NCBI GenBank assembly: GCA_016793305.1
Contig: JAEUHU010000218.1
Location: 1-5,522 of the forward strand
Direction: 5' to 3'
Source: Planctomycetota bacterium
GTDB lineage: Bacteria > Planctomycetota > UBA1135 > UBA2386
Length of the DNA: 5,522 bases
Below, in pieces: positions 1 to 5,522 of the stretch. The notes beneath the pieces are model-generated. The model did no database searches and was not told where the DNA came from. It saw only the letters and a list, made by a program, of their open reading frames with translations. Made by a program: the position numbers and the translations under genes. How positions within the stretch are numbered: the first letter of the stretch is position 1; each line of letters opens with the position of its first letter.

Positions 1-57
1 CTTCCGGTGCCCGGCTTCCAGGCCGCCCTGGAACGACCGAACGACCGCCTGCTCCCC
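1..57. repeat. Short hairpin and tandem 8-mer downstream of the sigma gene
   Basis: Just past the sigma stop codon there is a perfect 7-bp inverted repeat, TTCCAGG (16-22) and CCTGGAA (27-33), with a 4-nt loop. It overlaps a perfect direct repeat of GAACGACC (31-38 and 39-46). On the minus strand the hairpin is not followed by a run of T, so it does not meet the usual picture of an intrinsic terminator. It could be a weak 3'-end structure. No gene start is recognisable before the window ends. Confidence 0.35.
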
Positions 58-648
58 TCACTCCTCCTGCTGCAACGACCGGGCGAGCCAGGCCCGGGCG
101 AACGCCCATTCGCTCTTCACGGTGCGCTCGCTGACGCCGAGCAGGGCCGCGGCTTCGGGCACCGACAAGCCGGCGAAGAACCGCAGGCGCACGATCTCCG
201 CCATGCGTGGGTCGTGGGCGCGCAGCCGTTCGATGGCTTCGTCGAGGGCCAGGTAGTCGTCGAGCTTCTCGTCGACGGCGAGGTCGAGCGGGGTGTCGAG
301 GTCGATGGTGCGCTTGCCGCCGCCGCGCTTCTTGCGCCCCTTGGCCTTCGCGTGGTCGAGCAGGATGTGGCGCATGGCCTCGACGGCGGCGGCGTAGAAG
401 TGGCCGCGATTGGCGAACGGGATCTCGCGCGGCGGGGCGAGCCGCAACCAGGCTTCGTGGACGAGGGCGGTCGCGGACAGGGTGTGGTTCTGGCGTTCGC
501 GCGCCATCTGCTGCTGGGCGGCGGCGCGCAGCTGGTCGTAGAGCTGGGCGAGCAGGGTCTGCGGGGAGGTTGTGCCGCCTGCGGGTGGGGGCGAGGGTTT
601 GGGGTGTTCGGGTTGGCAGGGCTGGTCGGGCTCGTCAGGGGCGGTCAT
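58..648 (-). CDS. ECF-family RNA polymerase sigma factor (PF07638 / TIGR02999 type, kinase-associated)
   Basis: This 196-residue protein is an alternative sigma factor that would direct core RNA polymerase to a dedicated promoter set. Region 2 spans about residues 28-103, with the family-typical stretch TALVHEAWLRL at 60-70. A basic linker (KGRKKRGGGKR, 103-113) follows, then region 4 (about 130-190) with a helix-turn-helix around LSVPEAAALLGVSERTVKSE. The first 27 residues are Pro-rich and probably disordered. The ATG at 648 is chosen because AGGAAG lies just upstream and family similarity begins soon after. The frame stays open far upstream, but only as a shadow of the kinase gene. The acidic patch normally found in region 2.2 of ECF sigmas is replaced by Ser58-Ala-Thr60-Ala. 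No anti-sigma gene is visible. The gene follows the kinase by 74 nt on the same strand without a terminator between them, so co-transcription and control by that kinase are inferred. Family assignment is firm; the regulon is unknown. Confidence 0.93.
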   Translation of the reverse strand: MTAPDEPDQPCQPEHPKPSPPPAGGTTSPQTLLAQLYDQLRAAAQQQMARERQNHTLSATALVHEAWLRLAPPREIPFANRGHFYAAAVEAMRHILLDHAKAKGRKKRGGGKRTIDLDTPLDLAVDEKLDDYLALDEAIERLRAHDPRMAEIVRLRFFAGLSVPEAAALLGVSERTVKSEWAFARAWLARSLQQEE

Positions 649-652
649 GTCA

Positions 653-658
653 CTTCCT
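653..658 (-). promoter_or_regulatory. Ribosome binding site of the sigma gene
   Basis: On the minus strand AGGAAG ends four bases before the ATG at 648 (the AGGA core is six bases away). It fixes the start of the sigma factor at 196 residues. A much longer reading would run back into the 3' end of the kinase gene. Confidence 0.65.
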
Positions 659-722
659 GGCGTCGGGGATCTTGGCGTCGGGAAAGCACTCAAGGATGAC
701 GGCGCGGGCCTGGCGATTCTGT

Positions 723-3700
723 CTACTTCGGCGAGGAGGGGAACAGCGGCTGCACGTGCTTGATTCGCTCGCTCCACGGCACGGAGTCCCAGACGCGGAT
801 CGAGCCGTCGTCGTAACCGCAGGCGAGGCGTTCGCCGTCCGGGGTAATCAGAAGGGTCGTGGGGCGGCCGGCGATTTCGGGTTCGGTCAGGGTGAGCAAG
901 GGGGCCAGCACATATCCGCGAGAAGGAAGATCGGTCGGCCAGCAACGCACGGTGCCGTCCCGGGAGCAGGTGAACACGCGCTTGCCGTCCGGGCTCCATG
1001 CCGCACCGCAGATGGCGTCGAAGTGTCCCTCTAGCCTCGCCACTTGGCTGAGGTCCCGCGCGAGGAGTAGGGCGCAACTGCCGTCGGCGGTGCTGACAAA
1101 TAGCGTGGTGCCGTCAGGACTCCAAGCAAGGTGGGTCACGGCCACTGCAGCCGGACGCCACGTCGTCGTGCGTGGATTGTCTCGATCCGCCAGCACCTGC
1201 ACGAACCCGTCCTGTTGGCCTAGTGCGATGGTGCTCCCTGTGATCGCGATTGGGGGAGTGGGCGGACCCACGGGGACTCGGCAGAGCTCCCTGGGGGCTC
1301 CGTTCGGCGTCAGGGGTTGGTGTAGCAGTCGATCGCCGGCGATCACCGCCATGTTTGCTCCGGTGTGATCCAGGGACATCGCGCGGAGGCCGATCGCCGC
1401 TGTCGAGGGTAGATCCTTGACAGCGCCAGAGGAGTCGACCATGACCAACCTCTCACCCTCGACCAGGCGAAGACTGACCGAGCCGTTGCCACTCGTGGTC
1501 GCCTGCAGTGCAGGAGGATGGCGCTTACTTAGGTGGGGTACGCCGGTATCCGGGACGAAGGTTACATCCTGATTCCTCGATGTGCCGCGAATCCCCAGGG
1601 CTGCGCGGTGTGGGGCCGTTGCGAGCGCTATTATTGGCATATGTTCGTTGAATGTCGCCACTTGAGGTGGACGTGCCGTCGTTACTTCGAGGCCGGTCGT
1701 GCGGTTCACTATCCAACGGAAACCGTCAACGGTGCACTTGGCGTATTCGTCTGGAATCCCAGGTTCTGGTCCGAGCCACTCGCCAGTCTCCAGGGACATG
1801 GGGTCGAGACGCAGGAAACCCGTGAATATGCGGTGCCCGGGCCGGGGCGTTCTGTGGAAGACTGCTCCATCGCCTCTCACAATCGGCAGGATCGGGCTCA
1901 CGGGTTTCCCACTGCGGAGCTCTGCGACGCGCCATTCATTGCCGATCCGGGCCAGAACGTGCTGGTCTGATGGATAGTCCCAAATCTCGACTGCGGGCTC
2001 GGGCCACGGCATTAGCTCGACTTCGCCCGTCTGCTCATCGAAGAGCCAGTTGCCCCGGCCGAGGTGGATGTTTCCCGAATCGTTGATCCAGAGAGTCCCC
2101 GGCACGTCGATCCGCTTCTGCGGATCATCCAGATCGATCAAGACGGCCTTGTCGGTCGGCGCTCCATCGGCGCCAAGAAGAGCGGAATCAGCCTTCTTGT
2201 GTACCATCCACCGGCCAGATGGCGTCACAGCCATTTCGGAGTGTTCGTTCACATCGACAGAGAAGTCCTGAATAACCTCTCCGGTCGCGCATTCATGGAT
2301 GCGGAACCTCTTTCCGTCGAAAGTGGCATAGTTCTGGCCTGCTGCGTACCAATGGTGGCACGGAATCACCATGTGGGAATTCCCAGTTGGGAGGTGCACA
2401 CAGGTCCTCCATCGCTCTTTCTCCCGGCTACCGAGGACCAGGACGGCGTCCTTGAGCGCTGTCATGGAGAAGCCACCATCCGACAATGAATGCACAGCAA
2501 CGCGGCGACCATCCCGGCTGTCGTACACCTCCAACCTTGGCGGGCGGGTCTCCAGAGACAAGACGTGCAGTCCGTCATGCGCTATTTCCCAGGCCTCTGG
2601 AGCCGGCGATGTCAAACGTCGTGGAGATTCTTCGACCTGCACCGAAGCATGGCGCCACTCCCAGCCGCGCAGATCCTCGGGGCATCGCGCGAGTTCGGCG
2701 ACGGCGGGGTCGTGGGCCCGATCACCTGCCATCGTTAATGCTGTTGCGAGGCGATTGCCGTAGCTGCTGATGCGTCCGCTCCATTGCACGATCTCTGATT
2801 CGCGCTGGATGCCGCGCATCGTCGCGTTGCGTTCCATCACAAACGTCAGCGCGATCGCTGCGATGCTCACGGCGGCTGTGACTGATACCACCGGCCCGCG
2901 GTTCCGCCGCACGAACTTGCGCACTCGATAGCCGAGGCTCGGCGGCACCGCTTCGACGGCCTCTCCCGCCAGATACCGCTCCAGATCCGCCGCCAACCCG
3001 TCCGCCGTTCCATACCGCCGCGCCCGATCCTTCTCGAGCGCCTTCATCACCACCCAATCCAGATCCCCGCGCAGCGACCCGAACAGCCGTTTCGGATCGC
3101 GCTCGCCGAGCGCCCCACCCGCGACCCAGCCCGCCCCCGCCTTGCTGCTGACCCGCACGCTCGGTTTCTCCGGCTCGACCTCGCGCAGCACCCGCAGCAC
3201 CTCGCCGAACCCGGCCGCGACCAGCTTGCCGGCGTCGAACGGAGTCCCGCCCGTCAGCAACTCGTACAACAGCGCACCCAGCGAGTAGACATCCGCGCGC
3301 GTGTCGACGTCGAGCAGGCCCTCGGCCTGCTCGGGGCTCATGTAGGCGAGCGTGCCGAACATCGCCCGGTGCTCGGTGAACAGCGTGCGTTCCGTGAGCC
3401 GGCCGGCAGTCGCCTTGGCGATCCCGAAGTCGATCACCTTCGCCAGCGGACGCCCGTCGGCGGTCACCACCAGCACGTTGCTCGGCTTGATGTCGCGGTG
3501 GATCACGCCCTTCTGGTGCGCGTGCTGGACGGCCCGGCACACCTGCTCGAACACCTCGAGGCGCTGCCGCAGGCCGAGTCGCTCGCGCGTCGCGTAGTTG
3601 GTGATCGGCACGCCCTTCACCAGCTCCATCACGAAGAACGGTCGCCCGCGCTTCGTCGTGCCGGCGTCGTAGACCTGCGCGATGTTGGGGTGCTGCATCA

Positions 3701-4052
3701 ACGCCAGCGCTTGCCGTTCCTGCTCGAAACGAGCGAGCACCTGGGTGCTGTCCATGCCGGCCTTCAGCAGCTTCAGCGCCACCAGCCGCTGGATCGGCGC
3801 CCTCTGCTCGGCCATCCACACGGAGCCGTAGCCGCCTTCGCCGATGCACTCGAGCAGCTTGTAGGGCCCGACCGTGTCGCCCGGCTGTTCGTCGGGTGGT
3901 GCGCTGCTGCCGAGCAGGTCGAGCACCTCTTGCACGGTCGCGTCACCGACGCCGCGTTCGCGGAGGAACGCCTCGCGCTCGCCGGGTGGAACGGCGGCCG
4001 CAGCGGCGAACAGGTCCTTCAGGCGATCCCACCTGGAGTCGGGCTGGCTCAT
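723..4052 (-). CDS. Transmembrane Hanks-type Ser/Thr protein kinase with WD40-like beta-propeller sensor region
   Basis: This 1109-residue receptor-type kinase would phosphorylate Ser/Thr of cytoplasmic partners, most likely the adjacent sigma factor (inference). Residues 1-55 form a helical segment (WDRLKDLFAAAAAVPPGERE) typical of kinases paired with ECF sigmas. The catalytic domain (about 64-345) is complete: glycine loop GEGGYGSV 71-78, Lys94 in VALK, probable alpha-C Glu112, HRDIKPSN with Asp187 and Asn192, DFG 208-210, activation-loop Thr220, 223, 226 and 234, SPE 239-241, and Asp254. A basic stretch (about 376-385) precedes one membrane helix (about 387-406), placing the kinase inside and the C-terminus outside. 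A linker ends in CPEDLRGWEWRH (457-468), a motif seen in planctomycete kinase-WD40 proteins. Residues 470-1109 resemble a divergent propeller, with clear WD-type blades only near the end (SPDG at 978, W1038, VWD at 1087-1089). The ATG at 4052 is preceded by GAAGGA at a short two-base distance. The propeller part has visibly lower GC than the kinase part. The ligand is unknown. Confidence 0.95.
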   Translation of the reverse strand: MSQPDSRWDRLKDLFAAAAAVPPGEREAFLRERGVGDATVQEVLDLLGSSAPPDEQPGDTVGPYKLLECIGEGGYGSVWMAEQRAPIQRLVALKLLKAGMDSTQVLARFEQERQALALMQHPNIAQVYDAGTTKRGRPFFVMELVKGVPITNYATRERLGLRQRLEVFEQVCRAVQHAHQKGVIHRDIKPSNVLVVTADGRPLAKVIDFGIAKATAGRLTERTLFTEHRAMFGTLAYMSPEQAEGLLDVDTRADVYSLGALLYELLTGGTPFDAGKLVAAGFGEVLRVLREVEPEKPSVRVSSKAGAGWVAGGALGERDPKRLFGSLRGDLDWVVMKALEKDRARRYGTADGLAADLERYLAGEAVEAVPPSLGYRVRKFVRRNRGPVVSVTAAVSIAAIALTFVMERNATMRGIQRESEIVQWSGRISSYGNRLATALTMAGDRAHDPAVAELARCPEDLRGWEWRHASVQVEESPRRLTSPAPEAWEIAHDGLHVLSLETRPPRLEVYDSRDGRRVAVHSLSDGGFSMTALKDAVLVLGSREKERWRTCVHLPTGNSHMVIPCHHWYAAGQNYATFDGKRFRIHECATGEVIQDFSVDVNEHSEMAVTPSGRWMVHKKADSALLGADGAPTDKAVLIDLDDPQKRIDVPGTLWINDSGNIHLGRGNWLFDEQTGEVELMPWPEPAVEIWDYPSDQHVLARIGNEWRVAELRSGKPVSPILPIVRGDGAVFHRTPRPGHRIFTGFLRLDPMSLETGEWLGPEPGIPDEYAKCTVDGFRWIVNRTTGLEVTTARPPQVATFNEHMPIIALATAPHRAALGIRGTSRNQDVTFVPDTGVPHLSKRHPPALQATTSGNGSVSLRLVEGERLVMVDSSGAVKDLPSTAAIGLRAMSLDHTGANMAVIAGDRLLHQPLTPNGAPRELCRVPVGPPTPPIAITGSTIALGQQDGFVQVLADRDNPRTTTWRPAAVAVTHLAWSPDGTTLFVSTADGSCALLLARDLSQVARLEGHFDAICGAAWSPDGKRVFTCSRDGTVRCWPTDLPSRGYVLAPLLTLTEPEIAGRPTTLLITPDGERLACGYDDGSIRVWDSVPWSERIKHVQPLFPSSPK

Positions 4053-4139
4053 GGTCCTTCGAGCGACGAGACGGCGAAGGCGGGGCAGCCTAACGAGACG
4101 TGGGCGGCGCGACCTGGGGCGCGACGGGGGGCGGGCGGG

Positions 4140-4183
4140 AAAAAAAGCGGGCTCCGGCGAGGCACCACCCCACACCGGAGCCC
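4140..4183 (-). terminator. Intrinsic (Rho-independent) terminator
   Basis: Read on the minus strand, GGGCTCCGG (4183-4175), a 17-nt loop and CCGGAGCCC (4157-4149) form a perfect 9-bp GC-rich stem. After two bases (GC) comes a run of seven T (4146-4140). The other strand has no T run, so it acts on minus-strand transcription. It lies about 309 nt after the lectin stop codon and about 87 nt before the kinase start codon. It should separate lectin transcription from the kinase-sigma unit. Confidence 0.85.
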
Positions 4184-4395
4184 ATCCCTGCCACTGGGCC
4201 CACGCCCAGCTCGTACTTTTCCACCGATGGAGGAATGCACGCTCCGTGCCGTGCTGGTGCCGCTTCGTCGGCGGGCGTCGATTCGTTCGGCTGATCGTGC
4301 GCGCCTGGTTCGGATCCTCATGTGGCGCAAGGCTCTACGACCTGGTTGAAGTATCAGGCCGCGGCCGGGCCAGCGATCGGACCCGGTTCCAGGTT

Positions 4396-4409
4396 CGCGG
4401 CCGGCCGCG
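4396..4409. repeat. 14-bp perfect palindrome CGCGGCCGGCCGCG
   Basis: This is a perfect self-complementary 14-mer about 80 nt downstream of the lectin stop, with a shorter GGCCGCGGCC palindrome nearby (about 4367-4376). Such sequences arise easily in DNA of this GC content. It may be a 3'-untranslated structure or a dimeric protein site, but nothing further supports either role. Confidence 0.35.
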
Positions 4410-4491
4410 GCCCGCCCCGTCGGCGGATCGACGCCGTGTGTCGGCAGGCCGATGAGCGACCGGCGGCGGGTCGTCGCCGCGCCCTCTGGGT

Positions 4492-5385
4492 TCACGGCCC
4501 GACGAACCCAGCGAGCGAAGCCGACACCACGGCATCCGTAGCGGTCAGCGCTGCGGCCTGCAGGAAGAGCGACTCGCCGATCAGGCTGACGACCGGCGGG
4601 ATGCCCACCGCATGGTCGACGGTCGGACCCGAGGTCGCCGCACTGAGCACGATCTGCGGATCGACCTGCAGCGTGCAGGCCGGCCAGCCGGCGAAGTCGA
4701 GGCTGGTCGGCAGGGGCGTCGGCGCCCCGCCGAGGTCCGCGTAGCGATTGGTGCGCCCGATGGCCAACACGACGAGGTTGGTGCCGGCCGGCAGGTCGCC
4801 GATCCGGACCAGCGAGGTGCTGCCGACGCGCGGCAGGTCGAGCCCCGGCGTGGCGGGCAGCAGCGTCGGCGGCTGGCCGGTGGAAGCGCAACCGGTGCCG
4901 AGGGTCAGGTAGCTGGCGAGCGGCGGGTTCGGCGATTCGACGACGAAGCCGGGGACGAGCGCCGTGCCGATCAGGTCGTTCCAGCGCCGCAGCGGCGTCG
5001 TGCCGGTGGTGAAGTAGTGCAGGTGGTCTTCTTGCGTGCCCTGGTAGTTGTTGGGCTCGCCCGGCGCGAAGTTCGCGAAGCTCCACGATTCGCCGGTGAC
5101 CCACGACCAGCTGCCGAGCGGCTCGGCCGAGCCCGCCGGCTGGAAGCCGCCGAGCCACGGCCCGAGGATCCGGGTCGGGTTCTGCACCACGCGCCAGAAA
5201 ATCGGATCGGCGACCAGCGGGAACACGAACGCGTTCTCCGCCGCCGATGTGATCGTCGCCAGATGCCCGCCGAGGGCCTGGGCGGCTGTGTTCGCCTCGG
5301 CCCAGCGGATGCCGCCCGGGCAGCGCACGGCGAGATACCAGTGCCCGTTGCCGCCGCTCGAGATGGGCCACTGGGTCCAGGACTG
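4492..5385 (-). CDS. C-type lectin-like secreted protein, 5'-truncated (likely pseudogene)
   Basis: This protein would bind a surface or extracellular ligand, probably carbohydrate, outside the cell. It opens with QSWTQWPISSGGNGHWYLAV, a typical mature N-terminus. The C-type lectin domain follows (about 5370-4925), with WAEANTAAQALGGHLATI, WSWVTGESWSFANFAPG, the Ca2+/sugar-site type motif EPNN (5058-5047) and WND (4983-4975). After GTGCAS (4899-4882) comes a module of about 135 residues with repeated beta-type segments, seen at the C-terminus of many planctomycete exported proteins (recognised from memory; function unknown). No signal peptide or good start codon is in frame: going upstream the frame meets TGA at 5445-5443. 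The first usable start inside, GTG at 5328, would remove the first beta strand of the domain. The likely cause is insertion of the element to the right; frame change at the TGAGA repeat is the alternative. Translation of the remnant is doubtful. Confidence 0.8.
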   Translation of the reverse strand, partial: QSWTQWPISSGGNGHWYLAVRCPGGIRWAEANTAAQALGGHLATITSAAENAFVFPLVADPIFWRVVQNPTRILGPWLGGFQPAGSAEPLGSWSWVTGESWSFANFAPGEPNNYQGTQEDHLHYFTTGTTPLRRWNDLIGTALVPGFVVESPNPPLASYLTLGTGCASTGQPPTLLPATPGLDLPRVGSTSLVRIGDLPAGTNLVVLAIGRTNRYADLGGAPTPLPTSLDFAGWPACTLQVDPQIVLSAATSGPTVDHAVGIPPVVSLIGESLFLQAAALTATDAVVSASLAGFVGP

Positions 5386-5398
5386 AGATGAGATGAGA
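5384..5398. repeat. (TGAGA)3 tandem pentamer
   Basis: Three perfect copies of TGAGA (TCTCA on the minus strand) lie exactly where recognisable lectin sequence ends. Because the unit is not a multiple of three, a change in copy number would alter the reading frame of minus-strand translation. It may also simply mark the junction of inserted DNA. Confidence 0.7.
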
Positions 5399-5444
5399 GG
5401 GCCGGTCCGCTCACGCAGTCCACGACAATCGCGGCTGCAAGTTC

Positions 5445-5450
5445 AAGGAG
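5445..5450 (+). promoter_or_regulatory. Ribosome binding site of the putative transposase
   Basis: AAGGAG is a full Shine-Dalgarno match, 12 nt before the ATG at 5463. The spacing is somewhat long, but there is no other start codon closer in that frame. It supports a plus-strand gene start here. Confidence 0.5.
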
Positions 5451-5462
5451 CGCAACCGACCC

Positions 5463-5522
5463 ATGACTCACTCTACCTCAGTGTCCTCGATCACCGTAGG
5501 CCTCGACGTTGGCGACCGGCAG
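5463..5522 (+). CDS. IS110-family DEDD transposase, N-terminal 20 codons only (cut by window end)
   Basis: The visible residues end in SSITVGLDVGDRQ. This matches the first beta strand of the RuvC-like DEDD catalytic domain of IS110-family transposases, where the Asp of GLDVGDR is the first catalytic acidic residue. These enzymes act as RNA-guided recombinases; in the IS110 branch a bridge RNA from a non-coding end of the element selects target and donor sites. The start is supported by AAGGAG upstream. A RuvX/YqgF Holliday-junction resolvase also begins with GLDVG, but normally continues with R/K-R-I-G rather than Gln. The disrupted neighbouring gene also favours a mobile element. Only 20 residues are available, so the family call rests on a short motif. 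Confidence 0.65.
   Translation, partial: MTHSTSVSSITVGLDVGDRQ

Larger units (their letters stand above)
4053..4491. other. Intergenic region between lectin gene and kinase gene
   Basis: This 439-nt stretch has no credible gene. The readings that are open here on either strand are Arg/Pro-rich and extend antisense over neighbouring genes. It contains GC-rich inverted repeats near the lectin stop and an intrinsic terminator at 4140-4183. Between that terminator and the kinase ATG remain about 87 nt, which must hold the kinase promoter if the terminator is efficient. I could not recognise convincing -35/-10 boxes there. Alternatively the promoter lies further upstream and the hairpin belongs to the kinase leader. 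Confidence 0.6.
5386..5522 (+). mobile_element. Left end of an IS110/IS1111-family insertion sequence (partial)
   Basis: Recognisable lectin sequence stops at about 5385, and a transposase-like frame on the opposite strand starts at 5463 and continues out of the window. The region between, about 77 nt, would be the left non-coding end of the element. The exact boundary is inferred only from where lectin similarity ends. IS110-family elements usually have no terminal inverted repeats or target duplication to mark it, and the other end is not present. Confidence 0.5.

Noticed and set aside
649..1077. N-terminal extension of the sigma factor to 339 residues
   Set aside because: The added part overlaps the kinase 3' end, is low-complexity Arg/Pro, and the ATG at 648 has a good ribosome binding site.
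2722..3849. Second minus-strand frame of 375 codons within the kinase gene
   Set aside because: It is an out-of-frame shadow of the kinase catalytic domain with no independent motif.
4053..4175. N-terminal extension of the kinase to 1150 residues
   Set aside because: It would begin inside the terminator hairpin and adds only Arg/Pro-rich sequence. The ATG at 4052 starts a family-typical N-terminus.
3369..4349. Open plus-strand frame of 326 codons opposite the kinase domain
   Set aside because: It lies antisense to the kinase catalytic domain and runs into the intergenic region. Its His/Leu/Arg-rich composition is what the reverse complement of a GC-rich gene gives. No domain is recognisable.
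4049..5371. Open minus-strand frame of 440 codons overlapping the lectin gene and the intergenic region
   Set aside because: It is in a different frame from the lectin domain, is extremely Arg/Pro/Ala-rich and runs through the terminator, so it is a high-GC artefact.
4612..5391. Open plus-strand frame of 259 codons opposite the lectin gene
   Set aside because: It is Arg/Gly/Glu-rich, has no recognisable motif and coincides with a well-supported lectin domain on the other strand.
1..5522. CRISPR array, tRNA or rRNA genes
   Set aside because: I saw no regularly spaced repeats, no tRNA-like cloverleaf with CCA end, and no ribosomal RNA signature on either strand.

Overview
The window is GC-rich and best explained as chromosomal DNA of a planctomycete (phylum Planctomycetota). 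Three observations support this, all from family recognition without database searches. There is an ECF sigma factor of the PF07638/TIGR02999 type. Next to it is a large Hanks-type Ser/Thr kinase with one transmembrane helix and a WD40-like C-terminal region. The third gene is a secreted C-type-lectin-like protein whose C-terminal module resembles one I associate with marine planctomycetes. The genus cannot be named.

Layout: all three resident genes are on the minus strand and read from high to low coordinates. (1) 4492-5385: a lectin-like protein that has lost its start and signal peptide. (2) 4053-4491: a 439-nt intergenic region with GC palindromes and a strong intrinsic terminator (4140-4183) oriented to stop lectin transcription before the kinase. 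(3) 723-4052: a 1109-aa kinase with an N-terminal helical segment, a complete catalytic domain, one membrane helix and a roughly 640-residue divergent beta-propeller sensor region. (4) 58-648: a 196-aa ECF sigma factor, 74 nt after the kinase and probably in the same operon. (5) 1-57: non-coding sequence with a small hairpin. At the right edge, on the plus strand from 5463, a reading frame begins whose first 20 codons look like the N-terminus of an IS110/IS1111-family DEDD transposase. It runs out of the window and starts just where the lectin gene loses its 5' end.

How the genes may work together: the kinase would sense something outside the cytoplasmic membrane through its propeller and phosphorylate the adjacent sigma factor. 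In the sigma factor, the acidic DAED-type patch of region 2.2 is replaced by Ser-Ala-Thr-Ala. This matches the phosphorylation-activated sigma/kinase pairs known from EcfP-PknT of Vibrio parahaemolyticus. The pairing is a recognised type in planctomycetes, so it is not a new system, but signal and regulon are unknown. The lectin is transcriptionally insulated from the kinase and was probably inactivated by the insertion element. A competing idea, that a (TGAGA)3 repeat at the break makes the lectin phase-variable, is recorded as a weaker hypothesis.
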